A DNA stretch of 64,000 nucleotides from Paenibacillus massiliensis 2301065 = DSM 16942 (GTDB taxonomy: Bacteria > Bacillota > Bacilli > Paenibacillales > Paenibacillaceae), in assembly GCF_000377505.1 (NCBI RefSeq), contig NZ_KB898185.1:62001-126000 (forward strand), written 5' to 3'. A model generated the notes under the pieces. The model worked only from the letters and a program-made list of their open reading frames with translations, did not search any database and had not been told where the DNA came from. Shown here piece after piece: positions 9,415 through 19,300 of this stretch. How positions within the stretch are numbered: position 1 is the stretch's first letter; the number at the start of each line of letters is the position of its first letter. A program made the translations under genes and the position numbers.

Positions 9415-9969
9415 CTAAGTACTATGAACTTTCTCTTCGATGGGACTAAGTGCCTTGATTCGAACAGCAATTACCGCTGCAATCACCGCTTTGATGATAT
9501 CACCCGGGATGTACGCTGCTGCCCCCACGATTCCGGCCCATATAGACGTATTCGTAATAATCGCCATGACAGGGGCACCTATTAGACTCACAAGTATGAT
9601 ACCAAATGCAAAGTTGATAAGCACAAGCTTCCAGGTCGTCAGCTTAGGCCACACCTTCTCGGCAGCAAATCCGATGCAAAAGGCTGCGATGGGCCAGCTG
9701 ATAATGAAGCCAATAGAAGGGCCAATCAGCGCAGAGATCCCTCCACGTCCGCCTGGCAGAATCGGTAAGCCTATAGCAACCAAGACGAGGAACAAGATCA
9801 GGCTGAGCAGTGCCATTCTCTTGCCGAGGAAGCACCCTGCAAGCATGACCCCAAGTGTCTGTGCAGTGATCGGGACAGGGATGAAGCCGAGTGGAATAGG
9901 TGGGATCATGCCCAGTACGCCAATGAAGGCAGCAAACAACGCTGCGTATACCATTTCTTTTGTACTCAA
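9415..9969 (-). CDS. bioY: Biotin transporter S component BioY
   Basis: 184 residues with about six membrane segments. The BioY signature regions are present: PLGFIPVPITAQTLGVMLAG near residue 30, the GLPILPGGRGGISALIGPS loop, and the C-terminal YIPGDIIKAVIA helix. BioY binds biotin in the membrane and uses the EcfA1A2T module encoded downstream. I place the start at TTG 9969, because GGAGG lies 7 nt upstream; the in-frame ATG at 9984 contains that GGAGG within its own codons and has no site before it. The BirA operator upstream supports the biotin assignment. Confidence 0.93.
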   Translation of the reverse strand: MSTKEMVYAALFAAFIGVLGMIPPIPLGFIPVPITAQTLGVMLAGCFLGKRMALLSLILFLVLVAIGLPILPGGRGGISALIGPSIGFIISWPIAAFCIGFAAEKVWPKLTTWKLVLINFAFGIILVSLIGAPVMAIITNTSIWAGIVGAAAYIPGDIIKAVIAAVIAVRIKALSPIEEKVHST

Positions 9970-10045
9970 ATTGATAACCTCCATGAATAGTCAAAATATA
10001 ATCAAATAATGTCATAGCAGCGCCCTCTCGACGTTAACGAATAGA

Positions 10046-10100
10046 ATTATAGCCTTTGGTACGTACATTGTAAACCATCATTTTAAAAATAGGTTAACAA
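10046..10100 (-). promoter_or_regulatory. bioY promoter overlapped by a BirA (biotin repressor) operator
   Basis: TTGTAAACC at 10068-10076 and GGTTAACAA at 10092-10100 form an inverted repeat with a 15-nt spacer, the architecture of Gram-positive BirA operators. On the minus strand the -35 TTTACA (10069-10074) lies inside one half-site, and TATAAT (10046-10051) follows after 17 nt. BirA carrying biotinyl-AMP should therefore shut the operon off when biotin is plentiful. Confidence 0.9.
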
Positions 10101-10214
10101 TGCGACGTGCGGTCAATCTATGAACCGAATCTAATTGAACACTTCATGACTTCCAAGATCATAACAGCTGCCCCTCTGCCGGGCAAAGAAAAGCTGACAT
10201 TCACGCTTACGCAC

Positions 10215-10256
10215 AAAAAGACCCGGAAAAAGCAATCGAGATCGCTTCTCCCAGGC
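10215..10256 (-). terminator. Intrinsic terminator after the 126-residue membrane protein
   Basis: On the minus strand CCTGGGAGAAGCGAT pairs with ATTGCTTTTTCCGGG around a CTCG loop and is followed by TCTTTTT. It sits 27 nt after the stop of the gene ending at 10283 and separates that gene from the bioY promoter. Confidence 0.8.
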
Positions 10257-10282
10257 GTATTCCTACCCTATTATTATATTAT

Positions 10283-10663
10283 TCATGGGACATAAGCCCC
10301 CACGACCTCAACTCTGCGTTCGTCCCCAATCTCCAGATATTTAACGTCGATCTCCTTACCCTTTTGGAATTGCGGAATATGAATGATCGGTATAAACGTT
10401 TTGATCATCGCTGGAAAGGTGCGACCGTCCTGCTGTGTCACAGTTAGCTCCAGAGTGACCCCAGGCTGTCCATCCATCGACGACGATGTTGGGTGCACTG
10501 CATGAATGAATGCCTTGGCTGGAACACCTTTCATTAAAATTTGGGTACGCCCCTGCAGCGTACTACGCTTGGCCCTCAGTGTCGTATACACGAACCACAC
10601 AATGATCAGACTCGTGAACATGGAGATTGCAACGTAGATCAGTATCAGACTCGTCGTAAACAT
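10283..10663 (-). CDS. Small membrane-anchored protein of unknown function
   Basis: 126 residues. The ATG at 10663 has a strong AGGAGG site 7 nt upstream; a start at 10681 lacks one. The protein has one N-terminal membrane helix (about residues 4-27, LILIYVAISMFTSLIIVWFVY), then a soluble domain of about 95 residues rich in beta-strand-like stretches, including GVTLELTVTQQDGRTFPAMI and EIDVKYLEIGDERRVEV. I do not recognise a named family. The alternating hydrophobic pattern suggests a small beta-barrel outside or just under the membrane. It is monocistronic, with its own terminator. Confidence 0.75.
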   Translation of the reverse strand: MFTTSLILIYVAISMFTSLIIVWFVYTTLRAKRSTLQGRTQILMKGVPAKAFIHAVHPTSSSMDGQPGVTLELTVTQQDGRTFPAMIKTFIPIIHIPQFQKGKEIDVKYLEIGDERRVEVVGAYVP

Positions 10664-10790
10664 AGCCAACCTCCTATACATAAATATGAAATGCTATTTG
10701 GCATCTTTTTCCTCCAGTATAGCATGAGACCCACATCAAGACGAGAGACTTCTGCCGTAATAGCTATCGGATTATACCCGCATTCCTCGT

Positions 10791-10824
10791 TGTTCAGAAT
10801 CGGTTCAGTGGCCGCATCTATAAT
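10791..10824 (+). promoter_or_regulatory. Upstream element and -10 box of the 1164-residue SLH gene
   Basis: TTCAGAATCGGTTCA (10793-10807), a direct repeat of TTCA at 11-bp spacing, is followed 10 nt later by TATAAT (10819-10824). No good -35 is present: the repeat takes its place, as at promoters activated by OmpR/PhoP-type regulators. The same 21-bp element (10791-10811) recurs with one change in front of the SLH gene at 16350-20474. Confidence 0.5.
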
Positions 10825-10931
10825 GTAAATGCATAGTTCTTACGACACTCTAAATAGCTCAGAACTCCCTGCGACTTAATACCCAAATCATGCGAAATGA
10901 TGCATATCAACTAGAACCGGGAGTGAGCATT

Positions 10932-13900
10932 TTGAAAAAAGTCAAACGCAATAAGCTGGTTGCCTCAGCTATGATCCTAGGAATCGCTACCGGATCTGTC
11001 ATTACTCTACCCTTCTCTCACGCATCCTTAACCGCTTATGCGGCTGATGCAGTATCTACTGAGTCGGACGCCATCAAGCAGGTACGAGAGCTTGGATTGA
11101 TGACCGGAGGGACACAAGGAGATTTCATGGCTGACAAGGTACTAACCCGTGCCGAGACAGCCAAGATTCTGTCCCTCATCTTTCAACTGGATACCAGCCC
11201 GCAGCAAATGACCTCCTTCATGGATGTATCTTCGACTGCCTGGAGCGCTTCTTATATTGAGGCAGTACGTGAGGCAGGCTTCATGGGGGGAGACGGTGAG
11301 CTGTTCCGTCCCAATGATGCGGTCACTCGCGCTGATCTGATCTCGATCCTCGTTCGCTCCATGGAGCTGCACGCCGATGACAGCAGCGTTGACGCTCAGA
11401 CGCCAGTGGACATTGCTCGCAGCTACGGACTATCCGTCGTGGAGGCCAGTGAGAATCTGAATGCCCCGCTGAACCGCGAGCACGGAGCAGAATTTTTTCT
11501 GCAGCTGCTAGATCATCCTGTTGGCGAAGTTGTTACCGACGGGAACACTGTGCGGATCGGTAATATTCCCTACCAGATTGGCAGTACCCTCCAGGGGCTA
11601 CTTGGTGTAGAAAATGGAAACGTACTCAAGGGAGCCAAGCTGGACTTGAACCGTAGTCTTCGTACCGTAACAGGTATTAACACTTTGGAGCTGAATGGCA
11701 ATGGTGGAACACTTGATGGTGCGGGAGCAACCTTCAACGGTAAATTAATCATTAATGGGTCTGTGACCGTGAAGAATCTCACTTCTACAGGTGAGCTAGA
11801 AATCCGGGGTACGGATTCCGTGGAGGCCATTCTAGATAACAGCAGCTTATCCAAAGTTACCATTATTGCGAAGGACGCAAAGCTGACTGCCACGGGCACG
11901 ACCCGCCTGGAGCAGCTGGCCTTGGATAGTAACGCTACATTGCTGACACAGGGCGAAGCTTTCATTAACCGTCTCTCTCTCCTACAAGGCTTAAGCAAGC
12001 TCTTTATCAATGGCACTATTGGGGAACTGGATACTACAGGCTATAACGGTACCCCCTTCATTACACTTCAGGAGCGGGCTTTGATTCAGCAGCTGCGCCT
12101 GGACCCGAACAAGCTTCCGTCTGATGTGGTTATCAACTATAACGTCATGAAGCAAGCTGTGAGCGGCTTGAACGGCAATACCAATCCTGATCAAACGCAG
12201 GTAGTGACCCCACCAGATACCAGCAGCTCCAGACCCAAACCCAACAATGGCAACAATGGCGGTGGCAACAGCGGCAATGAGAGCCCGGCTGTGGACCGTG
12301 TGGTCCTTGAGACCACGATTACCCATGCTGGTTCTCTGCTGAATCGTGCTGGCGAAGGTGGACCCGACCGTAATTTGTATCCGCAAGTGGCCAAGGACAG
12401 CCTCGGCTCCGCGATTGAACTCGCCATCGGGGTACTGAACAATAATCAGGCCAATCAGGCTACCGTGAATGAAGCAGTGCTGCAGCTAAATACTGCTATC
12501 CAGAACTACCTTGGATCAGCTGTTCAACAGGGCTTGATTGATCTGACTGCCCTGGATCAACAACTCCGGATTTCGACGGAGTCTATGCTACCCGAGAATG
12601 ACAATGAGCTGCCTCGTGTATGGAACGACTACTTGCAAATGGCCATTCTCGATGCCCAGCAGGTACTGGTAAATAGCAATACGACACAAGCAGATGTCGA
12701 CGCTGCAACAACTCAGCTAGCTAAGAAGACCAAATTATATATGGCATCCATATCCATCAAGCTTCCTGCGCTCCAATTGTTGAACGCCATTAATTCCTTA
12801 CCGGATCTGGATTTCACAGACGCAGACCGCTTCAAGCCGACAGCATTTCAAGCTATGCTCGTCTATGCCAATACCGCTTCAAGCCTGGAAGAGCTTCAGA
12901 TGACTGCAAGCCAAGTACAGGCCATGTATGATGAGTACCTGCTCATTCAATCCGTCAATTTCAAGGCTTTGAATGTCAAGCTTCATGAAGTTGGAGAACT
13001 GACCGAGCTTCATCCGGCAGATGTAGTCCTCAGCGATATGCTGAATTTCTACACCAAGAAGATGCACAAAGCCATGACCCAGCCTGAGGTAGATGGGATT
13101 CTGCATGAATTGACCTCCAAGCTTTCTAACTGGAGCGACATTAACAACCCTGGTGAACAGGTAGATACCTTGGCCTTGTCCCAGCTTGTTAACACCATTG
13201 CCGAATCGCTGAATAGTGAGCCTTACTTGAGCTCCATCATGCCACTAGAATATCAGACGATGGATAGCTTGCTGAGTAACAGCATAGACATGTATCAGCC
13301 AGGCAGCACTTCAAGCCAGCAAGATATAGATCAGCAGTATACAGCGCTGGAGCAAGGCTATTTCTTGTTCAAGGAGCAGCTAGCTGACAAAAAGCTGGAG
13401 TATAGGCAGCAATTAGATTTGCTTATTCAGCAAGCTACTGATGTACTCAGCACCCAATCAGGCAACATGTCTGCACTGGATGAGAGCCACCTAAATGAGT
13501 TGCTAATTTATGCCCAGCAGGCCTATCAAATCGATTCTGCTGCCCTGTTTACTCTGCATAATGCTGTGACGGATCTGTCAAATGGACTTGAGCAAGTTCA
13601 AATTTTGGACAAAGCTGCTTTGCTGACAATTCTGGATCAGGCCAAGTCAGATTACGACGCTTATGGGAAGTATCATCCGTCCAGCCAGACGTTGTACATG
13701 GCTATCGAGAATGCAAATACGGAGCTTGCCGATGGCTATATTACACAGGAGAGCATTGATGAGGCACGGTTGTCTTTGGCGGACGCTCTAGACAACTTCC
13801 AATCGCCATGGATTACCCAAATGATGATAGACGATACCCTTGAACAAGCTATTCTGTTCGGGGATCAATATTCCAGCGGAGCAGAAAGCGAATCGCAAGA

Positions 13901-14426
13901 GTACATTGCTCTGGTTACGGCTATATTCGAAATGCAGTCGTTGGAGGATGCAGAGAGCTTTGAAGCTACACTGTCACAATATGTGGCTTTGAAGAAGAGT
14001 ATCGAAGAATTTGAAGTGTTCCTTTCTAATCAAGGAAGCAACAATTCAGGTGGTATTCCTGGTGATGATCCGGGCGTTCCTTTCACGAGTGATGAGGCTG
14101 TACAAAGCACCGATAATCCACCAGCAGATCCGGTAAATCCAACCCCTCCAGTCGAAGAGTCTTCGCAAGGTGATGATAACGTAACTGGGGACAATGATGG
14201 AGCTAGCAACAGTGAAGTTCCATCTGAGCCTGAAACTAGTGAACCTGAAGCTACTGAACCTGAAGCTCCTGAGCCCATACAAGATGGAAGCGAACCAGCA
14301 GTCGAAAATTCGAACGAGAATTCAAACGCTCCTGAAGCAAATCCTGCTGATCAAGATGCAGAACAAGGAGCGGAGCAAGAGCAAGGTATTCCTGGTGGAG
14401 ATTCCGATTTCGGCATCCCCGGCTAA
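10932..14426 (+). CDS. SLH-domain cell-surface protein with beta-solenoid-like module and acidic tail
   Basis: 1164 residues from a TTG at 10932, chosen because GGGAGTGA lies 5 nt upstream and the product then begins with a good secretion signal (MKKVKRNKLVASAMILGIATG, cleavage near AYA-AD). About 45-200: two to three SLH repeats (FMDVSSTAWSASYIEAVREA, FRPNDAVTRADLISILVR), which anchor proteins to pyruvylated wall polymer. About 205-405: a repetitive beta-strand module opening with YQIGSTLQGLL, also found in the SLH protein at 16350-20474. About 455-1040: long helical segments resembling FIVAR repeats. From about 1040: an Asp/Glu/Pro-rich tail ending GIPGGDSDFGIPG. It is one of only two plus-strand genes here. 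Its ligand is unknown. Confidence 0.85.
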   Translation: MKKVKRNKLVASAMILGIATGSVITLPFSHASLTAYAADAVSTESDAIKQVRELGLMTGGTQGDFMADKVLTRAETAKILSLIFQLDTSPQQMTSFMDVSSTAWSASYIEAVREAGFMGGDGELFRPNDAVTRADLISILVRSMELHADDSSVDAQTPVDIARSYGLSVVEASENLNAPLNREHGAEFFLQLLDHPVGEVVTDGNTVRIGNIPYQIGSTLQGLLGVENGNVLKGAKLDLNRSLRTVTGINTLELNGNGGTLDGAGATFNGKLIINGSVTVKNLTSTGELEIRGTDSVEAILDNSSLSKVTIIAKDAKLTATGTTRLEQLALDSNATLLTQGEAFINRLSLLQGLSKLFINGTIGELDTTGYNGTPFITLQERALIQQLRLDPNKLPSDVVINYNVMKQAVSGLNGNTNPDQTQVVTPPDTSSSRPKPNNGNNGGGNSGNESPAVDRVVLETTITHAGSLLNRAGEGGPDRNLYPQVAKDSLGSAIELAIGVLNNNQANQATVNEAVLQLNTAIQNYLGSAVQQGLIDLTALDQQLRISTESMLPENDNELPRVWNDYLQMAILDAQQVLVNSNTTQADVDAATTQLAKKTKLYMASISIKLPALQLLNAINSLPDLDFTDADRFKPTAFQAMLVYANTASSLEELQMTASQVQAMYDEYLLIQSVNFKALNVKLHEVGELTELHPADVVLSDMLNFYTKKMHKAMTQPEVDGILHELTSKLSNWSDINNPGEQVDTLALSQLVNTIAESLNSEPYLSSIMPLEYQTMDSLLSNSIDMYQPGSTSSQQDIDQQYTALEQGYFLFKEQLADKKLEYRQQLDLLIQQATDVLSTQSGNMSALDESHLNELLIYAQQAYQIDSAALFTLHNAVTDLSNGLEQVQILDKAALLTILDQAKSDYDAYGKYHPSSQTLYMAIENANTELADGYITQESIDEARLSLADALDNFQSPWITQMMIDDTLEQAILFGDQYSSGAESESQEYIALVTAIFEMQSLEDAESFEATLSQYVALKKSIEEFEVFLSNQGSNNSGGIPGDDPGVPFTSDEAVQSTDNPPADPVNPTPPVEESSQGDDNVTGDNDGASNSEVPSEPETSEPEATEPEAPEPIQDGSEPAVENSNENSNAPEANPADQDAEQGAEQEQGIPGGDSDFGIPG

Positions 14427-14516
14427 GCTGATGCTGGTCTGACTTAGCCCTGATGAACTCGCTTGAATAATGGTAGTAGCTTGACCAGATCAAATATAAG
14501 ATTTGATTCCCGCATT

Positions 14517-14572
14517 ATGAAGAAGCCGTCCCTCCTCTCTTGGAGGTGGACCGGCTTCTTCATGTTATTTTT
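14517..14572 (+). terminator. Intrinsic terminator of the SLH gene
   Basis: GAAGAAGCCG pairs with CGGCTTCTTC, and the inner CTCC/GGAG extends the stem. A TTATTTTT tract follows. It lies about 90 nt after the stop at 14426 and, read the other way, could also end the minus-strand gene at 14612. Nothing else is visible in 14427-14611. Confidence 0.8.
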
Positions 14573-14611
14573 ACAGTCTCACGGATTAGTCTAGTCCAAC
14601 ATTCCGGTGTC

Positions 14612-16048
14612 TCAAATCGCCGCACATGGGAAAACAGGGACTTGCTTGTCTAGAGCAACACTTAGAGCACGAATGACAAGCTCATGGTCTCTACCTTCAT
14701 GCAGTCCACTTAGTGCAAGCGTCGCAACCCATTCATTGTTTACCCGAACGGGAAATGCTCCCCCGGTAGGAATGAAATGGGGTACATTCTCCATCTCTGT
14801 ATTCCAGTTATGATTCAAGACATGATCAACGTGCATCCATAGGCTTGAATGCCCTGTTGCCAGGGCAGCTCTTCGTTTACCCTCCATGTAGCTAATATTG
14901 CGAGCTGACTTGCTGTCCATCATATATTGAAATAACACAAGGTCATCACTTTCGCGAAAGATCGAGACAGCAATTTCACGGTCATAATCCTTCGCTAATT
15001 CCGCGATGATGTTCCCCAGCTCTAACGCTTCTTCAGCCCCAAAGCGATCATATTGTAGTGTCTCTTCTTGTTCTACCAATACGTCTAGGCATTGTGGGGT
15101 ATACGTCAGACCCGCTCGTATTGTGTCCAGAATTTCTGCACAACGCAGAGAAGCTGACAGAGGCATAATGTTGCTTTCAGTTCGTCCATTTTCCAGACAC
15201 TCTACAAAATGATGGATTTCGCTATAGAAATCATCGAATTCATAGGGAAGTTGCACCCTCTCAGGCTCATATCCGTCTCGACAGACCAGCATGCTTACAG
15301 GTCGATGAAGGTCTTCGACTATGATACTCCCAGTCTCTCCCTGGAGCACGGCTTTTCGTTCCTTCTTGCGGTCAAATGCACATTCGAGGCCCGCTTGCAC
15401 GTCACCCACACGGAGCTTGGCATCCACGTAATAATCAATGGAGTCTCGTTGTGAAGCAGCTACAGCTTCCAATTGAATGTTCCCAAGCGAAAAGTCCTCG
15501 ATCCAACTTGCACAATAGGTTCCCACATCCAGTAACGCGCCACCTGGGCCAACTTGAACATGATATGTATTCATTTCTGCAGGCATTTCATTACACAAAC
15601 TCGCATGTATCGAGGTGATGGTACCGATTTCACCCGCTTCCACTCTGCGCCGCAATTCTCTATACACGGGTACGAAGCGCTGCTTCATAGCTTCCATGAA
15701 GAGAACCTTGTTGCTTCTAGCCGCACCTACAATGTCTTGCATCTCCTTGAGATTCAAGGATGCAGGTTTTTCACACAAGACCGCCTTTCCTGCATGCATC
15801 GCTTTGATTACCCACTCATGGTGTAAATGATGTGGCAATGCGAGATAGATCGCATCAACATTAGGATCTGATAGCATCTCAGCATGTGATACGTACTGCT
15901 TATCGGAGGGATATTGTTCTGCAAACATCTTTAACTTCAACTCATCACGGCCACTGATGGCATATAATGTACTATTAGGTTCGTTTTGTAGTGAGGCTGC
16001 AAAGCGTTTAGCAATATATCCTGCGCCAAGAATTCCCCATCGAATCAT
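14612..16048 (-). CDS. Fusion of a Gfo/Idh/MocA oxidoreductase with a UPF0303 domain
   Basis: 478 residues. Residues 1-315 form a full NAD(P)-dependent oxidoreductase: nucleotide fold WGILGAGYIAKRF, the EKPASLNLKEM motif with its conserved Glu-Lys-Pro, and the GGALLDVGTYCASW region. Residues 321-478 form a complete UPF0303 (HbpS/GlcG-like) domain: LVEQEETLQYDRFGAEEALE, GKRRAALATGHSS, and HFIPTGGAFPVRV with LSGLHEGRDHELV. UPF0303 proteins are normally separate, about 155 residues. No ribosome site or stop lies between the parts, so this is one polypeptide. The ATG at 16048 has GGAGG 8 nt upstream. The substrate of the oxidoreductase and the job of the UPF0303 part are not known; their fusion suggests one pathway. 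Confidence 0.85.
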   Translation of the reverse strand: MIRWGILGAGYIAKRFAASLQNEPNSTLYAISGRDELKLKMFAEQYPSDKQYVSHAEMLSDPNVDAIYLALPHHLHHEWVIKAMHAGKAVLCEKPASLNLKEMQDIVGAARSNKVLFMEAMKQRFVPVYRELRRRVEAGEIGTITSIHASLCNEMPAEMNTYHVQVGPGGALLDVGTYCASWIEDFSLGNIQLEAVAASQRDSIDYYVDAKLRVGDVQAGLECAFDRKKERKAVLQGETGSIIVEDLHRPVSMLVCRDGYEPERVQLPYEFDDFYSEIHHFVECLENGRTESNIMPLSASLRCAEILDTIRAGLTYTPQCLDVLVEQEETLQYDRFGAEEALELGNIIAELAKDYDREIAVSIFRESDDLVLFQYMMDSKSARNISYMEGKRRAALATGHSSLWMHVDHVLNHNWNTEMENVPHFIPTGGAFPVRVNNEWVATLALSGLHEGRDHELVIRALSVALDKQVPVFPCAAI

Positions 16049-16143
16049 CCAATAACCTCCATGCTGTGTAATATAGTTTCGTATTTTGCTAGCTGCCTGT
16101 AGAATTGTAATTTGCCTGAATCTTGCCTGAATTTAATAAAAAA

Positions 16144-16216
16144 TAGCTCATGATGAATTCATGTAGAATGAAAGTTCTCACACCTCATTCATACAAGAAG
16201 AATTCACCATGAGCTA
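16144..16216. other. Long imperfect inverted repeat upstream of the fusion gene
   Basis: Arms beginning TAGCTCATG-TGAATTC and their reverse complement extend over about 28-32 nt around a 13-nt loop. There is no U-tract. It lies about 100 nt upstream of the ATG at 16048 and after the SLH gene. It could be a terminator, an mRNA stabiliser or a regulator site. Apart from this and the hairpin at 16291-16345, I see nothing in 16049-16349. Confidence 0.6.
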
Positions 16217-16290
16217 AGCACATCTTAGCATAGTCGAGCGCAGCATGCTAGAAAGCCGTTAGCTATGGGAAAAAGCACTCTCTACCTGAT

Positions 16291-16345
16291 CAACACAGTG
16301 TCTCTGGCAGGATTAGTTCACGAATCTGCCAGAGACACTGTGTTG
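16291..16345 (-). terminator. 20-bp perfect hairpin immediately after the 1374-residue SLH gene
   Basis: CAACACAGTGTCTCTGGCAG pairs without mismatch with its reverse complement at 16326-16345. It begins 4 nt after the stop codon at 16350. No U-run follows, so it is either a terminator of the U-less kind or a 3'-end stabilising stem. Confidence 0.65.
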
Positions 16346-16349
16346 TGAC

Positions 16350-19300
16350 TTACGGAGTATGTGTCCCAAAATATTGATATGTCCCCTTAGGGAAGACATT
16401 CCATTCGTCCGCCAGACTGAATTCAGATGAGCCATAGGAAATACCGCTCTTACGCACAATGGTTCCTCCATTGGCCAATAGCTGGCTCTGCGAGGCAGTT
16501 GGATTTCCCAGGACATCCACCACGACCCCGTTTTTCTTCAGTACCAGTGCTACCAGATTAAACTCTGTAGGACGGTGCAATACAGCTTCCTCGTTGTAGT
16601 ACCATATATTCATAATATCCATGGCATCGTAGAAGATATCTCCAATAATGATAAATGGCATGTTAGGGTACGGAGCGTTAAGTGGCATAGCTACTACGTT
16701 CATGCTCTGTGTCTGCTTCATGAAGCGATGAATCTCCAGCGTATAGCCCGTAGCCCGCTCCCCTGTGCCGTCTCCATTATAATACAGCTCAATGGCTTGT
16801 CGGCCATCTCCACCGTCCAGATATTGTGAGAAATACAAGCCTACTGGCTGCTGTGCAGCCTGTCTAGCCATGAACACCACCGCTCTGCCATCCGCACCGA
16901 CTACCCAAGTATAGAGCATATCTGCTGAGAGCTTGATCTCTGCGCTGTTCAGCGTATTCGGACCGATGAAGGTGGAATCCGCTGTTCCTTTATAGACTTT
17001 GAACGAGGATTCTCCTGGGAAATACTTATTCAGATCAATCGTTTTGTAAGGCAGACCGTACTTTACGTCGACCATGGTCAATCCAGCATTTACGAGCTGT
17101 GCATTCGACGCCTCGAAGCTATACGTATTCGTGCCTCCTTTGCCATCGTCCGCGGTAACCGTAATCGTTGCTGTACCATTCAAGATTCCTGGCTCTAAGG
17201 TCAGGGTATTGCCTGTTACCTGGACCTGAACTGCCTGTGCCAGGCTAGAGACGGCTGTGAATTGAAGTGCATCTCCATCCTCGTCCGCGAATAGCTGGCT
17301 TACATCATAGTTCCTTGGATTGGTGATCCCTGGCGTCAGGATCTGAGAACTAATAGACGCTACAACCTGCGGTGCACGATTATTTACAGCTGGAAGTGAT
17401 ACCAGTACCGGGAATTGAGCCGACTGTGAGCGACCATAGCCATCATATACACTCATAGTCACTGTTGTTGCACCGACATTATAAGGGATTAGTGATAACA
17501 GTGCTCCATTCACACTTACATCTGCTATTGATGAATCGTAGGTGGCCGCAGTGACAGATAGAGTGGACTCATCAAAATTCGACAAAAATGGCGAAAGATC
17601 AAGTCCCCAAGGCTGTGCTCCCAATTCTAATCTTTGCTCCGGGATTGAACCTATGGAAGCTGCAGACAAGACGTTCAGGTTCAGTTGTGTACTGACAAGC
17701 CCCCCTCTTCCATCCTTGGCGGTAATGGAAATGGATGCACTCCCTGGCATCCGCCCCTGAATGCTCAGCATGCCTGCTTGTTCCACTGCCTCTGCGATAT
17801 CAGAATCAGAGACACTAACTTCATAAGTAAGCGTATCTCCGTCCGGATCGGAGAAGATCTGTGACAGGTCAAGCTCCTGCTGTGGATGACCTACGATCAG
17901 ATTCATCATGCTCGGCGTATTCGTGACAACTGGCTGCTGATTCATTGGCGGCAGTGGGAGAATGCTTGCTTGCAGCATCGCTTGAGCCACCCCTCCTCGA
18001 GAATCGTCTGCCTGCAGGAATATGGTTACTGAACCAGCAGCCACCCCCTGCACATGAAGTAGATTCCCATTGAGCTGCACGAAGGCCAGGTTGGGATCAG
18101 AGCTCCAAGCACTATAGGTGAGCACATCTCCATCAGGGTCCGAGAACACCTGGGATACATCCAGATCATGACCTGGTATCCCTGGCATAAGCACGATCGG
18201 CATTACAGTCTGGGCAATCGGACTATGGTTCGCAGGTTCAGGTTGTGGTTGTGGCTCTGGTTCAGGTTGCGGTTCGGGCTGTGGCTCGGGTTGTGGATTG
18301 TTACCCGGTTGCTCGGCTGCCTCCACATGTACCTCAAAAGTTGCAGAAGCTTGTCCGGTTGTACCATCCGCCGCTACCTGTCCATCATCTGCAGTGACCG
18401 TAATCGATACTTGACCTGCTTGTCGAGGAGTCAGGCGAAGCTGCGTTCCCGTAATCACAGCGGATACAATACTGTTGTCGGTCGATGCGATTGTATACTT
18501 CAAAGCTGCATGCTCAGGATCTGAGAAATACGCACTAACATCCAGCTCTACGGGCTGATCATTGACGCGCACCTGCTGATCAGGTATATGTGTCGGCACA
18601 GGCGGTGCATTGACGATGACATTAAAAGAAGCCGTTAGCTTCTTGCCACGGGGGTCACTCACCGTGAGTCTGATGGTAGAGGAGCCTCCATTGCCTGGCG
18701 CAAGGTACAGCTTCCCTTCCTTGACGGTCGGTCTCACGACACTCGCTCTCAAGGAGACCGCTGCATAGGTCAGAGTATCTCCATCAGGATCTTGAATGTA
18801 ATCAGACAAGTCTACGACATAGTCTTGTCCGTTGCCCGTTAAGAGTACATCTGGAATAGCCTGTTTCAATACAGGAGCCCGATTGGACGAACTTGACGTA
18901 CTATCTGTTGAGCCTGCTGCAGTGGTGGCTGTTGTCTGACTTGCCAGACCAACGACACGATCAGACACGTTGGTGTTGGCAGCAACCTGTCCGACCTTGA
19001 CATTCTCACCCATCTTCACGTTCTCCCCGGTCTGATTGACCTCAAGCACCGCAATTGTACCTGTCGTATCGACATCCACAGCCCCTGCTCCATCAATGAT
19101 AAGCTTTTGGATCGTGGCATCTCCGGTTACTCTGACAGGCTCTGAATTGGTAGTCAGCACTGTGCCAACGTTTCCATTTAATTCGACTGCAGAGGCTCCG
19201 TCGGTCAGCACAAGACGAGGTAAAGTAGCCCCGGTATCTATGTCTATAGCTGACGAAGATTCTAATGTCATACTGGATATCGTTGTATTTCCTGAAGCAA

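Noticed and set aside
9440..10009. Plus-strand frame opposite bioY
   Set aside because: bioY has family motifs, an operator and a good ribosome site; the opposite frame is a composition shadow.
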